Shown: positions 12,746 to 24,662 of the stretch, piece after piece
How positions within the stretch are numbered: position 1 is the stretch's first letter
Layout of the letters: each line of letters opens with the position of its first letter
NCBI RefSeq assembly: GCF_038502225.1
Contig: NW_027196904.1
Location: forward strand, 1 to 64,000
Source: Cherax quadricarinatus
Lineage: Eukaryota > Arthropoda > Malacostraca > Decapoda > Parastacidae
Length of the DNA stretch: 64,000 nt
Reading direction: 5' to 3'
Position numbers and translations under genes: made by a program
The notes under the pieces: model-generated
Told to the model about the DNA's origin: nothing
What the model saw: the letters and a program-made list of their open reading frames with translations, nothing else
Database searches by the model: none

Positions 12746-14504
12746 AAAATATTCATGCCTTTTAAATTAATAAGAATATAGTGATATTATCTGTTTTCTC
12801 AGTTTGATATTATTGCTCAAGTTAATTACAAAAAATAAAATGAAACGCGAAATCAAAACACTTACAACGTGATATAAGTCAGACCTGCTGGTCTCTGCTT
12901 ACAAAGTTGTGCTGTAACCTGAAAGTTACAAACAAAAAAAAATCACTTCTGTTCATTAGGTTATGAATTTGGTAAAACAGGAAGAGTTATGGAAGAAAAC
13001 ATACACCGGAAAATGGTAACACAGAAAGAACAAGCAAAATAGCACGAGGCAAACATTCTTGAGGAAGAGCAACGAATATCAGTCGGATAGACAAGGAGCT
13101 CTAGCAAGAAAATAAGAACCAGCTCCCTGTTTATAGAGAGCCATCAAGCACATCAATTTGTGACAATTATTTCAGCAATCACTCTAAATAAGTTAAGAAA
13201 AGAACAGTGTCTAGTCTACTCCTAAGATATTCAGGGATTTGCTGGCCAAGCTGTGTAGATCAAGAAGTTTCCAGTATAAACCAACAGGTCAGAAAAGCTG
13301 TGCGTCCTGACTACTACATCCAAGAAAGTTTGTTCTAAGTCAAGCAAAAACTCTTATAAAACAACTCCAGCGACTCCTAAAGAAAACAATATTTTCCATA
13401 ATATCATGCAGGAGAAAAGCGAATATTTAGTTATCATAATCTCCGGTCCTAATGAATTAGACAATTAGTTTAAAGCAAGACTGACTTTCTTTACACAGGG
13501 AAGACTTGGCGTCATTTTCCAGGTTTCCAGGTAGAATATTGGAACGCAGGAGACCTATGAAATACAGATAGGCGAGTCCTGCTTTCTTTCTGTCTCTGAA
13601 AAATCAAGAAAAATATAGAAAAGTAGAAACAAAGTAATGCTCTTACTTTTTTGGAAGGTTATATTTTTTTTTATCTTTCCTTAAAACTTATAATAATATA
13701 ATCTTTAGCATATGCTAAGAACAGATTCTTTATAACTGATCTTCTATGATTTTGTACAATGTTTGATGATAAAGTTAACTCTTGATACTAGACGTGAAGA
13801 ACTGATGTTTTAATGAATAAATAAATAAAAAATGTATGTATATAATTTTCTAATTATCATCATTTTTTTTTAAATACTTTAATATACTGTACAGTCCATC
13901 ACACTCTCGGCTATAACAATGTTTCAGTAAACGAAGAAAGAAAGTTCTGAGGTGGACGTTGAGAGTTGTGAACCCCAAACACAATATTTCCTCAAGAGAG
14001 GAATTTAACTTTTCAAGAGCAACCAATCCACGAAGCACTGTCTGTATATGATTTTATATAAGTATATATAAAAAGATATAATTATAGGGGAGGACACACA
14101 AAAATTTGTGCCCTATAATTACAACTTCCTGGACTCACTGGAAACATAGAGCAGCCAGACAAGAAGTACTCGTCTAGCCAGACTAACATGGAGACGACAC
14201 TCATTGTAAATTTGATTCTACTATTAATGTTTCATATTTAATTATTTCTTGCTGTGGGATTTTCTGCATAATACTAAGTATATATATGTATGTTATGTAT
14301 ACCTTCTTTTACTCTTTGTAGCAGTGTGTTTGTGTGTATGTCTGGTGTTACTGTTATGGTTTATATCTTTCTGGTGTTACACAACGTTAACAATACACTA
14401 GCAACACTGTCTCCCTCTACACACTGTCATATGACTTTTTAAATCTATAAATATAAGAGACTGATACTTTTCTTTATACAAGTTTCACTACGAACTTCTG
14501 CTTT
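12746..14504. other. No gene recognised; one small hairpin
   Basis: AT-rich, apparently unique sequence. 14079-14089 and 14111-14121 form a perfect 11-bp stem (TAATTATAGGG/CCCTATAATTA) enclosing a second small stem (CACAAA/TTTGTG). No open frame carries recognisable motifs. Confidence 0.45.
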
Positions 14505-14510
14505 GAAGAG

Positions 14511-14556
14511 GAAACTTTATTCGACGTTTCGGTTTGTTTTGAATCTTTGTCAAGCA
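14511..14556 (-). ncRNA. Hammerhead-like motif, Penelope type (degenerate)
   Basis: The minus strand reads TTGACAA, a spacer, then CCGAAACGTCGAATAAAG. The core matches the hammerhead consensus CTGANGA except that positions 3 and 8 are U and A, which could still pair. Stem II is not convincing and stem I is weak, so this is probably a decayed copy. Confidence 0.35.
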
Positions 14557-14970
14557 GAGATAATGCACAAAGAGACTTTATCTACAGTTCTCTCTACTGT
14601 GTTTAGATTAATTGTGAATTATTCCAGCCAAGGTATTACGACTTTTGTTGACCACTTTGTTTAATGTAAGCACTATATCAATGTATCACATTCCTTTCCA
14701 GTTTCACTTTTTCTCCTTAGTTAATCGTACTTTGGGCATAAGAATTATGAAAGTCTTTGCAAAGCAAGGACACAGAGGCATGAAGGAAACTTGACAATGA
14801 CAATCTCTCAATTGGAGATCAAGACGCATGAGCAATATATAGACGGAGTGAGAACCGTAAGTGAGGTGGGTGACCGATACTTGTGAATAACCGTAAAGGT
14901 TAACTCGTGGAGTTCACCAAACATGTGTTAAAGCCAGGGAAGTTTTCAGATCTCTGGCCCTCCATCCATT
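14557..14970. mobile_element. Probable Penelope-like element remnant
   Basis: Noncoding stretch between two hammerhead-like motifs of opposite orientation, with a TATA-like CAATATATAGAC at about 14832. The inverted arrangement of terminal fragments is typical of Penelope-like insertions. No reverse transcriptase or endonuclease coding remains. Confidence 0.35.
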
Positions 14971-15019
14971 GCACTGATTTGATAAAAACCTTGAAAGAAC
15001 GAAACGTTATCACAATAAA
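14971..15019 (+). ncRNA. Hammerhead-like motif with U3/A8 core
   Basis: The plus strand reads TGAT-TTGATAA, an AACC...GAAC spacer, then GAAACGTT-ATCA. TGAT and ATCA form a 4-bp stem I. The core is TTGATAA where canonical hammerheads have CTGANGA, so the C3-G8 pair is replaced by U3-A8. Stem II is poor (CTT/AAG only). The trailing CACAATAAA matches the AATAAA that follows other motifs of this type. Confidence 0.4.
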
Positions 15020-15277
15020 TTCTTTTTCTGCACCTGCGATCTTAATTCAACATTATGGACAGTGGGATTTGTATCCACTTCCAGCACAAAGCTGAGCTCA
15101 CGTTCACAAACACAGAAATTTTGTTTAATTCTTTGCATTTGGTAACACTGAGACCTGAGATCAAGGAACTGTAACTCGCTTTTTTAGACCAAAATTCTAA
15201 TACCTGGCACTTGGGTCTTGAGTCCTGACACCTTGGACCCGAGCATATAAGTGAATTTGTTATGCAAGAGAATATGG

Positions 15278-15385
<108 letters not shown>

Positions 15386-15534
15386 ATGGTAATATTGTTA
15401 ATGCTCAATATTTATGTATAGGAGAATGAGTGCTTTTTCTGGCTTAGTGAGTGAGTCATTCCCCGCAGATGTTTGAAGTCAAAATAAGAGCAGTGGTAAA
15501 GAGGGTAGTAACAAGGGCAGAAAAATCAGTGGTG

Positions 15535-16731
15535 ATACAGTGCTCTCAGTAGTGCTGACAGTGGCTATAACAGTTACAAATACATCACTGGTAACACTGT
15601 GCTCTCAGTGGTGCTAGCAGTGGCAATAACGGGCAGTGATAAACACGTCAGTGGTAGTACAGTTCCCTGAGTGCTGCTGACAGTGACAGTAAAAGTGGTA
15701 ATTACTTCACTGGTAGCACATTGCTCTCAGTGTTGCTGACAGTGACTGTAACCAACAGCAGTAAACACATGACTGGTAGCACAGTTCTCTCAGTGTTGCT
15801 GACAGTGACTGTAACCAACAGCAGTAAACACATGACTGATAGCACAGTGCTCTCAGTGTTGCTGACAGTGACTGTAACCAACAGCAGTAAACACATGACT
15901 GATAGTACAGTGCTCTCAGTGTTGCTGACAGTGACTGTAACCAACAGCAGTAAACACATGACTGATAGCACAGTGCTCTCAGTGTTGCTGACAGTGACTG
16001 TAACCAACAGCAGTAAACACATGACTGATAGTACAGTGCTCTCAGTGTTGCTGACAGTGACTGTAACCAACAGCAGTAAACACATGACTGATAGCACAGT
16101 GCTCTCAGTGTTGCTGACAGTGACTGTAACCAACAGCAGTAAACACATGACTGATAGCACAGTGCTCTCAGTGTTGCTGACAGTGACTGTAACCAACAGC
16201 AGTAAACACTTCACTGATAGCACAGTGCTCTCAGTGTTGCTGACAGTGACTGTAACCAACAGCAGTAAATACATGACTGGTAGCACAGTGCTCTCAGTGT
16301 TGCTGACAGTGACTGTAACCAACAGCAGTAAACACATGACTGATAGCACAGTGCTCTCAGTGTTGCTGACAGTGACTGTAACCAACAACAGTAAACACAT
16401 GACTGATAGCACAGTGCTCTCAGTGTTGCTGACAGTGACTGTAACCAACAGCAGTAAACACATGACTGGTAGCACAGTGCTCTCAGTGTTGCTGACAGTG
16501 ACTGTAACCAACAGCAGTAAACACATGACTGGTAGCACAGTGCTCTCAGTGTTGCTGACAGTGACTGTAACCAACAGCAGTAAACACATGACTGATAGCA
16601 CAGTGCTCTCAGTGTTGCTGACAGTGACTGTAACCAACAGCAGTAAACACATGACTGGTAGCACAGTGCTCTCAGTGTTGCTGACAGTGACTGTAACCAA
16701 CAGCAGTAAAAACATGACTGGTAGCACAGTG

Positions 16732-16735
<4 letters not shown>
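15535..16735. repeat. 63-bp tandem repeat array (~16 homogeneous copies)
   Basis: Units contain GCACAGTGCTCTCAGTGTTG, CTGACAGTGACTGTAACC and AACAGCAGTAAACACATGAC. 15535-15700 carries more diverged units. As 63 is divisible by three, a 21-residue repeating frame (STVLSVLLTVTVTNSSKHMTD type) stays open on the plus strand and a different one on the minus strand. I see no start context, signal or domain that would make either a gene. Confidence 0.95.
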
Positions 16736-16970
<235 letters not shown>

Positions 16971-17120
16971 TAAGTACATGCGAGTCAAGTCCCAGGAGGT
17001 TGGGGGTCAGGTCACAAGAAGTTGTGGGCAGCCAAGGACCACTGAGACTCTACATTACAACGCACAAGCCACCTACCTTTCAGTACATAATAAACCCACA
17101 CATAATTTCACACAAAATTA

Positions 17121-17125
17121 CACAC

Positions 17126-17197
<72 letters not shown>
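17121..17197. repeat. (CA)n microsatellite
   Basis: Second CA run, with a shorter one at 17262-17292, in the sequence just upstream of LINE-A copy 1. Confidence 0.95.
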
Positions 17198-17199
<2 letters not shown>

Positions 17200-17449
17200 A
17201 CTCATATACAACAGGCCTAGTGTCTAATCGACATGTGCCTAGGACAAAATGGTAACTAACACACACACACACACATACACACACACACACACGTTCACCC
17301 TCCCCCTCCCCACCCCTCCCCACTCCTCTCCCACATAGCCACACTTCCTCCACTACCTCCCCCCCCCCACACTCTGACATACACAATACTAACCTAACAT
17401 ACAGAACTACATAGGTTTCCCACTCTGAGGCAATCAGGATAAAACAAAA

Positions 17450-18462
17450 ATGGGTTGCCAGAGAGCAACAAGAAAAACCAAGGGACAGGAGCAGGAAGCT
17501 GCAAAGGAAGATTGGGCAGCAGAGCTCATAAAAAGGGATCATGAATGGGAAAAGAAACTAGAAGTACTTAGCATGAGAATGGAAGAGAGGATAGATATGG
17601 AAAGCAGGAAGTGGGAGGTGCATGTCAAAGCAGCAGAGGCTAGGATACAGATTTTAGAAGAGGAACTGAAAAATCTGAAACAGCCTAAAGAACTAAAGAA
17701 CATTTTGGGATTGACAACAGAGACTGCTACCTCAGCATCAAATAAGGGGACAGTAGGGAAAGAAGGAGCACAACTGCATGGAGAAGCTCTATCAGAGAAG
17801 ACTGTAGTAAATGAAAGAGCTAAGCTTTATGTGGAGGCCCTAACGGAGAACAACAGAGCCCAAGGAAAGCCGAGAAGGGAAAATGACAGGCCACTGAGCC
17901 CAAGTACATTAGCTAGTGAAACTGAAGAAAGGAAAGCTGCAGTGGAGGAAACCAAATTAAATGAGGGGATACACGGGGATATGCAGTGGGAGAATGAAAG
18001 GGTAAGGTCAGTCTTTGTGTATGGGCTCCAGGAAGTTGAAGGGGAAACATATGAAGCAAGAAAACAAGGGGAAAAAAAGCAATTGAAAGCATCATGAAAG
18101 CATTAGGAGACGACGACATGACCCAGTTGGAAAATTTTCGGAGAATAGGGGGGTTTGTAAAAAAAAGAACCCGGCCAGTGAAAGTGACCTTCAAGGCAGA
18201 AGCGACTCGGAACAGGATCCTGCAGGAGAAAGCATGATTAAGGGACATACCGGCATACAGGAAGGTGTATCTCGACCGTGACAGAACACAAGAAGAAAGG
18301 CAGAAGCTGAGAGAGATGGTACAAAGGCGAAAGGAGGAAAGAGAGGGGATGGAGAAGACAGACAGGAGATCCCAGACCCAGGAAGATCAAATACAGCCTC
18401 CCTCACAACTTCCTATAGAAGCCTCCCAACCAGGTCAACCCCAGTGCAACCAAACACTCTAA
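17450..18462 (+). pseudogene. LINE-A ORF1 (coiled-coil RNA-binding protein), broken
   Basis: Begins ATGGGTTGCCAG; the first 216 codons are open. Residues about 20-80 are rich in E, K, R and heptad-like spacing (WEKKLEVLSMRMEER, ILEEELKNLK), suggesting a coiled coil that would trimerise the protein. The frame shifts near 18075 in the run GGGGAAAAAAAG. It continues in another frame with LENFRRIG and RPVKVTFK words resembling the C-terminal region of LINE ORF1 RNA chaperones. It hits a TGA at 18235-18237 and resumes to 18462. It was presumably the RNP-forming protein of the element. Confidence 0.65.
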
Positions 18463-18604
18463 ATCAAAACACCCATGCCACATTAAATGCCCCCACCCAC
18501 TAAATTAAAAACTCCACCCCCACAGCAACAACCCATATTCCTTACCAGGTCTCCCACTTCTCCAACCCCAATACACCTCCCAGACCACAGTCTTAGAAAA
18601 GAAG

Positions 18605-21450
18605 TTGAAGGTGTGGTATACAAATGCAGATGGAATAACAAACAAGTATGAGGAGTGGCACGAAAGAATCAAGGAGACTTCCCCAGACATAATAGCACTC
18701 ACAGAAACAAAACTCACTAGAATAATAACAGATTCAATCTTTCCATCCGGATATCAAATCCTCAGGAAAGACAGGAAGGAGAGGGAGAGGAGGAGTTGCA
18801 CTGCTCATTAAAAACCAGTGAGGTTTTGAGAAAATGGAAGGAATGGATGGCACGGGCGAAAGAGACTACTTAGTAGGAACAATCCAGTCTGAGTGACATA
18901 AGGTGATAATTGCAGCAATGTACAACCCACCACGGAACTGCAGGAGGCCAAGAGAAGAATGTGATGAGAGCAACAGAGCAATGATCGACACACTAGCCGA
19001 GGTGGCCAGGAGAGCACACATGGGAGGGAGCAAAGTTACTAGTTATGGGTGATTTCAATCACAAGGAGATTGACTGGGAAAACATGGAGCCCCATGGGGG
19101 TCCCGAAACATGAAGAGCCAAGATGATGGATGTGGTACTGGAAAACCTCATGCATCAACATGTTAGAGACACTACCAGAGAGAGAGGAGAGGATGAACCA
19201 GCAAGACTGGACCTTGTATTCACCTTGAGTAGTTCGGACATCGAGGGTATCATGTATGAAAGGCCCCTGGGAGCTAGTGATCATGTGGTTCTGTGCTTCG
19301 ACTACATAGTTGAGCTCCAAGTGGAGAGAGTAGCTGGAATAGGCTGGGAAAAACCAAACTACAAAAGGGGGAACTACTCAGGCATGAGGAACTTCCTTCA
19401 AAACATTCAGTGGGAGAGGGAACTGAGAGGAAAACCACTACAAGAAATGATGGACTATGTGGCAACAAAATGCAAGGAGGCAAAGGAGAGGTTTGTTCCC
19501 AATGGAAACAGAAATAATGGGAAGAACAGAACGAGTCCTTGGTTCACCCAAAGGTGTAGGGAGGCAAAAACTAGGTGTACTAGAGAATGGAAAAGGTGCA
19601 GAAGACAGAGAACTCAGGAAAATAAAGAGATTAGCCGAAGAGCCAGAAACGAATATGCACAGATAAGAAGGGAGGCTCACAGACAATAATGACATAGCAT
19701 CAAAAGTAAAGACTGACCCGAAGCTGTTGTACAGCCACATCAGGAGGAAAACAACAGTCAAGGACCAGGTAATCAGACTGAGGAAGGGTGATAGGGAATT
19801 CACAAGAAACGACCAAGAGGTATGTCATGAGCTCAACACAAGATTTAAAGAGGTATTTACAGTGGAAACCAGTAGGACTCCTGGAAATCAGAACAGGGGG
19901 GCACACCAGCAAGTGCTGGATGAGGTACATATAACTAAGGAGGAGGTGAAGAAGCTGCTATGCGAACTTGACACCTCAAAGGCGGTGGGACCAGACAACA
20001 TCTCTCCATGGGTCCTTAAAGAGGGAGCAAAGATATTGTGTGATCCATTAACAAAGATCTTCGACACATCATTTGAAACTGGGCAAGTCCCTGAGGTATG
20101 GAAAATGGCAAATGTAGTCCCAATTTTTAAAAAGGGGACAGACATGAGGCACTAAACTACAGACCTGTATCACTAACGTGTATAGTATGCAAGGTCATGG
20201 AGAAGATCATCAGGAGGAGAGTGGTGGAGCACCTGGAAAGAAACAAGTGTATAATTGACAACCAGCACGGTTTCAGGGAAGGAAAATCCTGTGTCACAAA
20301 CCTACTAGAGTTTTATGACAAGGTGACAGAAGTAAGACAAGAGAGAGAGGGGTGGATCGACTGCATATTTTTGGACTGCAAGAAGGCCTTCGACACAGTT
20401 CCTCACAAGAGGTTACTGCAAAAGCTAGAGGATCATGCACACATAACAGGAAAGGCACTGTAATGGATCAGAGAATTCCTGACAGGGAGGCAACAACGAG
20501 TCATGGTACGCGGCGAGGTGTCAGAGTGGGCGCCTGTGACAAGCGGGGTTCCACAGGGGTCAGTCCTAGGATCTGTGCTGTTCTTGGTATATGTGAACGA
20601 CATAACGGAAGGGATAGACTCAGAAGTGTCCTTGTTTGCAGATGATGCGAAGTTAATGAGAAGAATCAAATCGGATGAGGATCAGGCAGGACTACAAAGA
20701 GACCTGGACAGGCTACAAGCCTGGTCCAGCAACTGGCTCCTTGAATTTAACCCTGCCAAATGCAATGTCATGAAGATTGGGGAAGGGCAAAGAAGACAGC
20801 AGACACAATATAGTTTAGATGGCCAAAGACTGCAAACCTCACTCAAGGAAAAAGATCTGGGGGTGAGTATAACACCGAGCATATCTCCTGAGGCGCACAT
20901 CAATCAGATAACTGCTGCAGCATACGGGCGCCTGGCAAACCTACGGATAGTGTTCCGATACCTCAGTAAGGATTCGTTTAAGACTCTGTATACCATTTAC
21001 GTCAGGCCCATACTGGAGTATGCAGCACCAGTTTGGAATCCACACCTAGTCAAGCACGTCAAGAAATTAGAGAAAGTGCAAAGGTTTGCAACAAGACTAG
21101 TTCCAGAGCTACGGGGATTGTCCTACGAAGAAAGGTTAAGGGAAATCGGCCTGACGACACTGGAGGACAGGAGGGTCAGGTGAGACATGATAACGACATA
21201 TAAAATACTGCGCGGAATAGACAAGGTGGACAAAGACGGGATGTTCCAGAGAAGGGACACAGACACAAGAGGTCACAATTGGAAGTTGAAGACTCAGATG
21301 AATCGAAGGGATGTTAGGAAGTATTTCTTCAGTCATAGAGTAGTCAGGCCGTGGAATAGCCTAGAAAATGACGTAGTGGAGGCGGGAACCATACATAGTT
21401 TCAAGGCGAGGTATGATAGAGCTCATGGGGCAGGGAGAGAGAGGACCTAG
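18605..21450 (+). pseudogene. LINE-A ORF2 (endonuclease-reverse transcriptase), broken
   Basis: The N-terminus carries an APE-type endonuclease (WYTNADGITNK at 18608, IIALTETKL near 18690, MGDFNHKEIDW-like words at 19045-19080). Reverse transcriptase follows: DTSKAVGPDNISPWVLKEG (19960-20030), VPIFKKG, NYRPVSLT (20155-20180), a QHGFREGKSC block (20260), SGVPQGSVLG (20545) and the catalytic FADD at about 20635-20646. The C-terminus ends KARYDRAHGAGRERT at 21450. Frame breaks occur near 18800, 19690 and 20150, with in-frame stops at 20461 and 21181. Copying LINE RNA into DNA at a nick was the ancestral role; this copy cannot do it. Confidence 0.85.
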
Positions 21451-21530
21451 TAGCAATCAGCGAAGAGGCAGGACCAGGAGCTGTGACTCGTCCCCTGCAA
21501 CCACAAATAGGTGAGTACAAATAGGTGAGT

Positions 21531-21531
<1 letters not shown>

Positions 21532-21580
<49 letters not shown>
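21532..21580. repeat. (CA)n at the LINE-A 3' end
   Basis: The CA run starts directly after the LINE-A tail AAATAGGTGAGTG. The same junction occurs at the 3' ends of the two minus-strand LINE-A copies. Confidence 0.95.
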
Positions 21581-21582
<2 letters not shown>

Positions 21583-22632
21583 TCCAAAACAATACCTTTG
21601 TTCCTGATAGGGAGGCAAGCGTAATTAATTTCCAGCCTAATCTTTGGCAGGAGCTCTGATTACAAAGCGAAAAATCGCTGGCAGGAATCTAACTGAACAG
21701 AGGATCAGATACCAAGAGCCAGTCAAGAAAATTAAGAGTTGGTATCGTGATAACAGTGGCAGGATGTGAAACTAATACGATATGAAAATGATTATAAAAA
21801 GCAAATATGATGTATGAAAGATTTGTTAAGCCATCAGGAATATGCTAATCATAAAGTCATACTACTCAGGACAACAGGGAATTCCAAAAGGATATTCAGG
21901 ATATTCAGAGAATTAGGTATATTCGTTGAGACAAATAGAATTTCACAAGTATTTAAGAAGAGTCGTAATATCAAAGGAGGAAGGCATCGTGTTATCGTAA
22001 ATTTGTTTTAGTGAGTCAGGAAAGAAAGCGAAGTTTAAAAAAAGTGTGACGTGAATTTGTTGGATAATTCAGGAAAATCATTCGCCTTATAATGCAAATT
22101 ATTTCATCTGTTGCTAGATTTTTCTGGGATTATTTTCTTGGTATTGAATTGCATTAATGAATCATCGTGTCTGGGTCCTCTTCACATATCTGAACATTTC
22201 TTTTCCCTTCATATTCAATTGCATATTTTTTGGTAACTTTTGACAAAAGCTGATTAGTTTTTATATATTTGTGCCTAATATATGGCCAGTCAGGGAAGGT
22301 TAAGATTTACAGTGAAGATAATTTTGACATATAGAGGCACAGTATAAACTGTTACTACAGACTAATCGACTTATCTATTAATTTCTCTTAACTGGAAATC
22401 TTCATTAACTGATTGATTTTTCTTGGCACATATATATTATATTTAAAACAGTGGCTGAGAAATGTTATCCAGACTTATTAATTAATTACGCTTTTTCCCC
22501 CTCACAAAATTTGCTTAAATATTTATCCCATTCCACGACTTTGTTACTTTTATCAAAAACGGAAATCATGTCATTGTATTGTTTTACTGATGGACGCCAC
22601 GTTTGTCTTCTACAGTTAATTCTCTAACGAAA
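21581..22632. other. No recognisable feature
   Basis: AT-rich sequence without tandem repeats, motif-bearing frames or RNA genes that I can recognise. Confidence 0.45.
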
Positions 22633-23577
22633 CTATCTGCTGAGAGCCGGTATATAGTTCTTTCTTTCTGTCTCTACCTCACTCCCTCCCTCGCTCACCA
22701 CGCAACTGGCACCCAGTTCCTCCGAAACTTCTAAATTATTAACAAGGGATTCATTGTTTGCCAGAACTAAGTCAAGCAGGTTATTACCCCTTGTAGGTTC
22801 TGTCACAAACTGCTTCAAAAAACAATCCTGAACTACTTCTAAGAAATCGTATGATTCTAAATTCCCAGTTAAGAAATTCCAATCAATATGACTAAAGTTA
22901 AAGTCTCCTAGAATTACTACATTATCGTGCCTTGTGGCCCTAACAATTTCCTCCCATAGTAGTCTCCCCTGGTCCCTATCTAAATTTGGGGGACGGTATA
23001 TCACACCTAAAATTAATTTTTCATGCCCCTCTGAAAATTCTATCCAAACAGACTCTGTATGTGTTACTTCAGACTTAATACCTGTTTTTATGCAACAGTT
23101 CAAGCGATCTCGGACATACAGTGCCACCCCACCCCCCTTCCCGATACTTCTATCTACTTGGAACAATTTAAAACCCTGAATGTGACATTCTGCAGGCATG
23201 TCCCGACTTTTTGAATTAAACCACGTATCAGTAATGGCAAATACATCTATGTTACCTGCACTAGCAACTAGTCTCAACTCGTCCATCTTATTCCTAGCAC
23301 TGCGACTATTTGTGTAATAAATATTTAATGACCCTCCTATCTCTTTACCCTTCCTGCTCCTTTCTGTTATTCCACTAAACCTATTACTGTCATTGTCAAT
23401 TAGTGCCACTGGCTTTCCAATATCCTCCTCATTTTGCCTATTACTAGTTCTCCTAGTACTCATGTTACTACCCTGCGACTTCACAGTTTTCCCGCCAAAA
23501 CCCATACCACTAACTATTCCTAGTTTAAAGACATAACAGCTCCCTCCACTGCGTTGGCCAGTGCTCCCACCCCACAC
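22633..23577 (-). CDS. LINE-B ORF2, endonuclease domain only (3'-truncated)
   Basis: 314-codon open frame, overlapping the end of ORF1 by 58 bp. Residues about 85-310 match an APE-like LINE endonuclease: YYTNSRSARNKMDEL, FAITDTWFN (catalytic Glu position replaced by Asp), SVWIEF, LGVIYRPPN, ILGDFNFSHIDW (Asp-Asn pair) and LLDLVLAN. The start is in an unlikely Gly/Ser-rich segment and may not be the real initiation point. The frame ends soon after the endonuclease and has no reverse transcriptase, so it is a fragment. Family and role are clear from motifs. Confidence 0.75.
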   Translation of the reverse strand: MWGGSTGQRSGGSCYVFKLGIVSGMGFGGKTVKSQGSNMSTRRTSNRQNEEDIGKPVALIDNDSNRFSGITERSRKGKEIGGSLNIYYTNSRSARNKMDELRLVASAGNIDVFAITDTWFNSKSRDMPAECHIQGFKLFQVDRSIGKGGGVALYVRDRLNCCIKTGIKSEVTHTESVWIEFSEGHEKLILGVIYRPPNLDRDQGRLLWEEIVRATRHDNVVILGDFNFSHIDWNFLTGNLESYDFLEVVQDCFLKQFVTEPTRGNNLLDLVLANNESLVNNLEVSEELGASCVVSEGGSEVETERKNYIPALSR

Positions 23578-24485
23578 CTAGACAAGTGAACCCCATCCCT
23601 GGCATACATGTCATTTCTGCCATAGAAGAGGTCCCAGTTGTCAATGAATGTTACCGCATTTTCCTTACAGTATTTGTCCAGCCAGCAATTGACACCAATT
23701 GCTCTGGACAACCATTCATTTCCAACTCCTCTCCTTGGCAAAATGCCACATATGACAGGTTTGCCACCCTTCTTCCTAATTATCTCTATTGCTGACCTAT
23801 ACCTGCTAATCAGGTCCTCACTCCTACGTCTGCCAACATCGTTGCCTCCAGCACTGAGACAGATAATAGGATTGCTCCCATTACCTCTCATGATGTCATC
23901 CAGACGGCTAACAATATCCTTCATCCCAGCCCCAGGAAAACATACTCTCTGCCTCCTACTCCTATCCTTCAAACAGAATGCCCTATCCATGTACCTAATC
24001 TGGCTATCCCCAACAACAACAATGTTTTTACCTTCCTTGGCGTCGTCCATAGTGATGCTCCGAGTAGTCGACTCACATTCGCCAGGTAGCATTACACCAC
24101 TTGTAGAATTCGTCATGACGTTCTCGATGGTCTTCGTTGGGGTTTCTAGGGATGTCTCACTCACGTCTGCCAATGCTTCCTTGGTGCTCGTTGTGGCATT
24201 CCCAGTAGAACACTCACATTCGTCAGGTAGCACCGAGAATGAGTTGGAAGTTTCCACGGCAGTCTTCTGGTTTCTCGTTGTTTCTGCCTCTCCAACCGTT
24301 TTCTTAATCTTCAGCTTGGTTCCATGTTGCCCGACCACTGACCAAGCTCCCTTCTTAACCTGGGGACTCACAACAGGTGGATTACTACGAATCCTCTTGT
24401 TCTCCTCCGTTAATCGCCGTATCTCCAGTTTAGCAACTCTGAGTTCTTCTCTCAGCTGCTGGTAAAGCTGCTCAAGAGAGGGCAT
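23520..24485 (-). CDS. LINE-B ORF1 with coiled coil and SGNH esterase domain
   Basis: 321 codons, intact, starting ATGCCCTCTCTTGAG. Residues 1-33 form a coiled coil (LYQQLREELRVAKLEIRRL). Residues about 35-140 are low-complexity Thr/Ser/Glu. Residues about 155-320 are an SGNH/GDSL hydrolase: GDSQ (nucleophile Ser near 160), SAGGND (near 211) and DGVHLS (catalytic Asp and His near 296-299). Esterase-type ORF1 proteins are known in CR1-group LINEs, where the protein is thought to act in the retrotransposition RNP, possibly at membranes. The same N-terminus is encoded by the truncated copy at 43501-43803. All three catalytic blocks are present and there is no stop, so this frame is young compared with its neighbours. 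Confidence 0.85.
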   Translation of the reverse strand: MPSLEQLYQQLREELRVAKLEIRRLTEENKRIRSNPPVVSPQVKKGAWSVVGQHGTKLKIKKTVGEAETTRNQKTAVETSNSFSVLPDECECSTGNATTSTKEALADVSETSLETPTKTIENVMTNSTSGVMLPGECESTTRSITMDDAKEGKNIVVVGDSQIRYMDRAFCLKDRSRRQRVCFPGAGMKDIVSRLDDIMRGNGSNPIICLSAGGNDVGRRRSEDLISRYRSAIEIIRKKGGKPVICGILPRRGVGNEWLSRAIGVNCWLDKYCKENAVTFIDNWDLFYGRNDMYARDGVHLSRCGVGALANAVEGAVMSLN

Positions 24486-24525
24486 CCTGGTTCAGATTCA
24501 CAGAGAGCACACAAACAGGTCTTCA

Positions 24526-24662
24526 CAGAGCTAAGTACACGTCACCACTGAGCTAAGTACACGTCACCACTGAGCTAAGTACACGTCACCACTGAGAGCT
24601 AAGTACACGTCACCACTGAGTTAAGTACACGTCACCACTGAGAGCTAAGTACACGTCACCAC
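24526..24662. repeat. 22-24-bp tandem repeat (6 copies) at LINE junction
   Basis: Units of GAGCTAAGTACACGTCACCACT with an optional extra GA. The array lies immediately outside the LINE-B 5' end and directly abuts LINE-C. It may be the 5' UTR repeat of LINE-B or junction filler. Confidence 0.92.

Larger units (their letters stand above)
17440..21531 (+). mobile_element. LINE-A copy 1, nearly full length
   Basis: Non-LTR retrotransposon of the CR1/Jockey group carrying ORF1 (17450-18462), endonuclease and reverse transcriptase (18605-21450) and a 3' end of two AAATAGGTGAGTA-type repeats that run into (CA)n. Both reading frames contain scattered stops and frameshifts, so the copy is dead. Three further copies lie at 26.16-29.23 (plus), 46.36-47.54 (minus) and 47.83-49.02 kb (minus). 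Clade assignment within CR1/Jockey is uncertain. Confidence 0.88.
22633..24540 (-). mobile_element. LINE-B copy 1, 5' half
   Basis: Minus-strand CR1-like element comprising a short 5' UTR, complete ORF1 and the endonuclease part of ORF2. It stops at about 22640, before any reverse transcriptase. A LINE that keeps its 5' end and lacks its 3' end is unusual. The 5' UTR words GTGAAGACCTGTTTG and the ORF1 start recur at 43465-43500 in copy 2. Confidence 0.8.

Noticed and set aside
23638..24465. 275-codon hydrophobic plus-strand frame opposite LINE-B ORF1
   Set aside because: Antisense shadow of the SGNH ORF1; the minus frame has conserved catalytic blocks.
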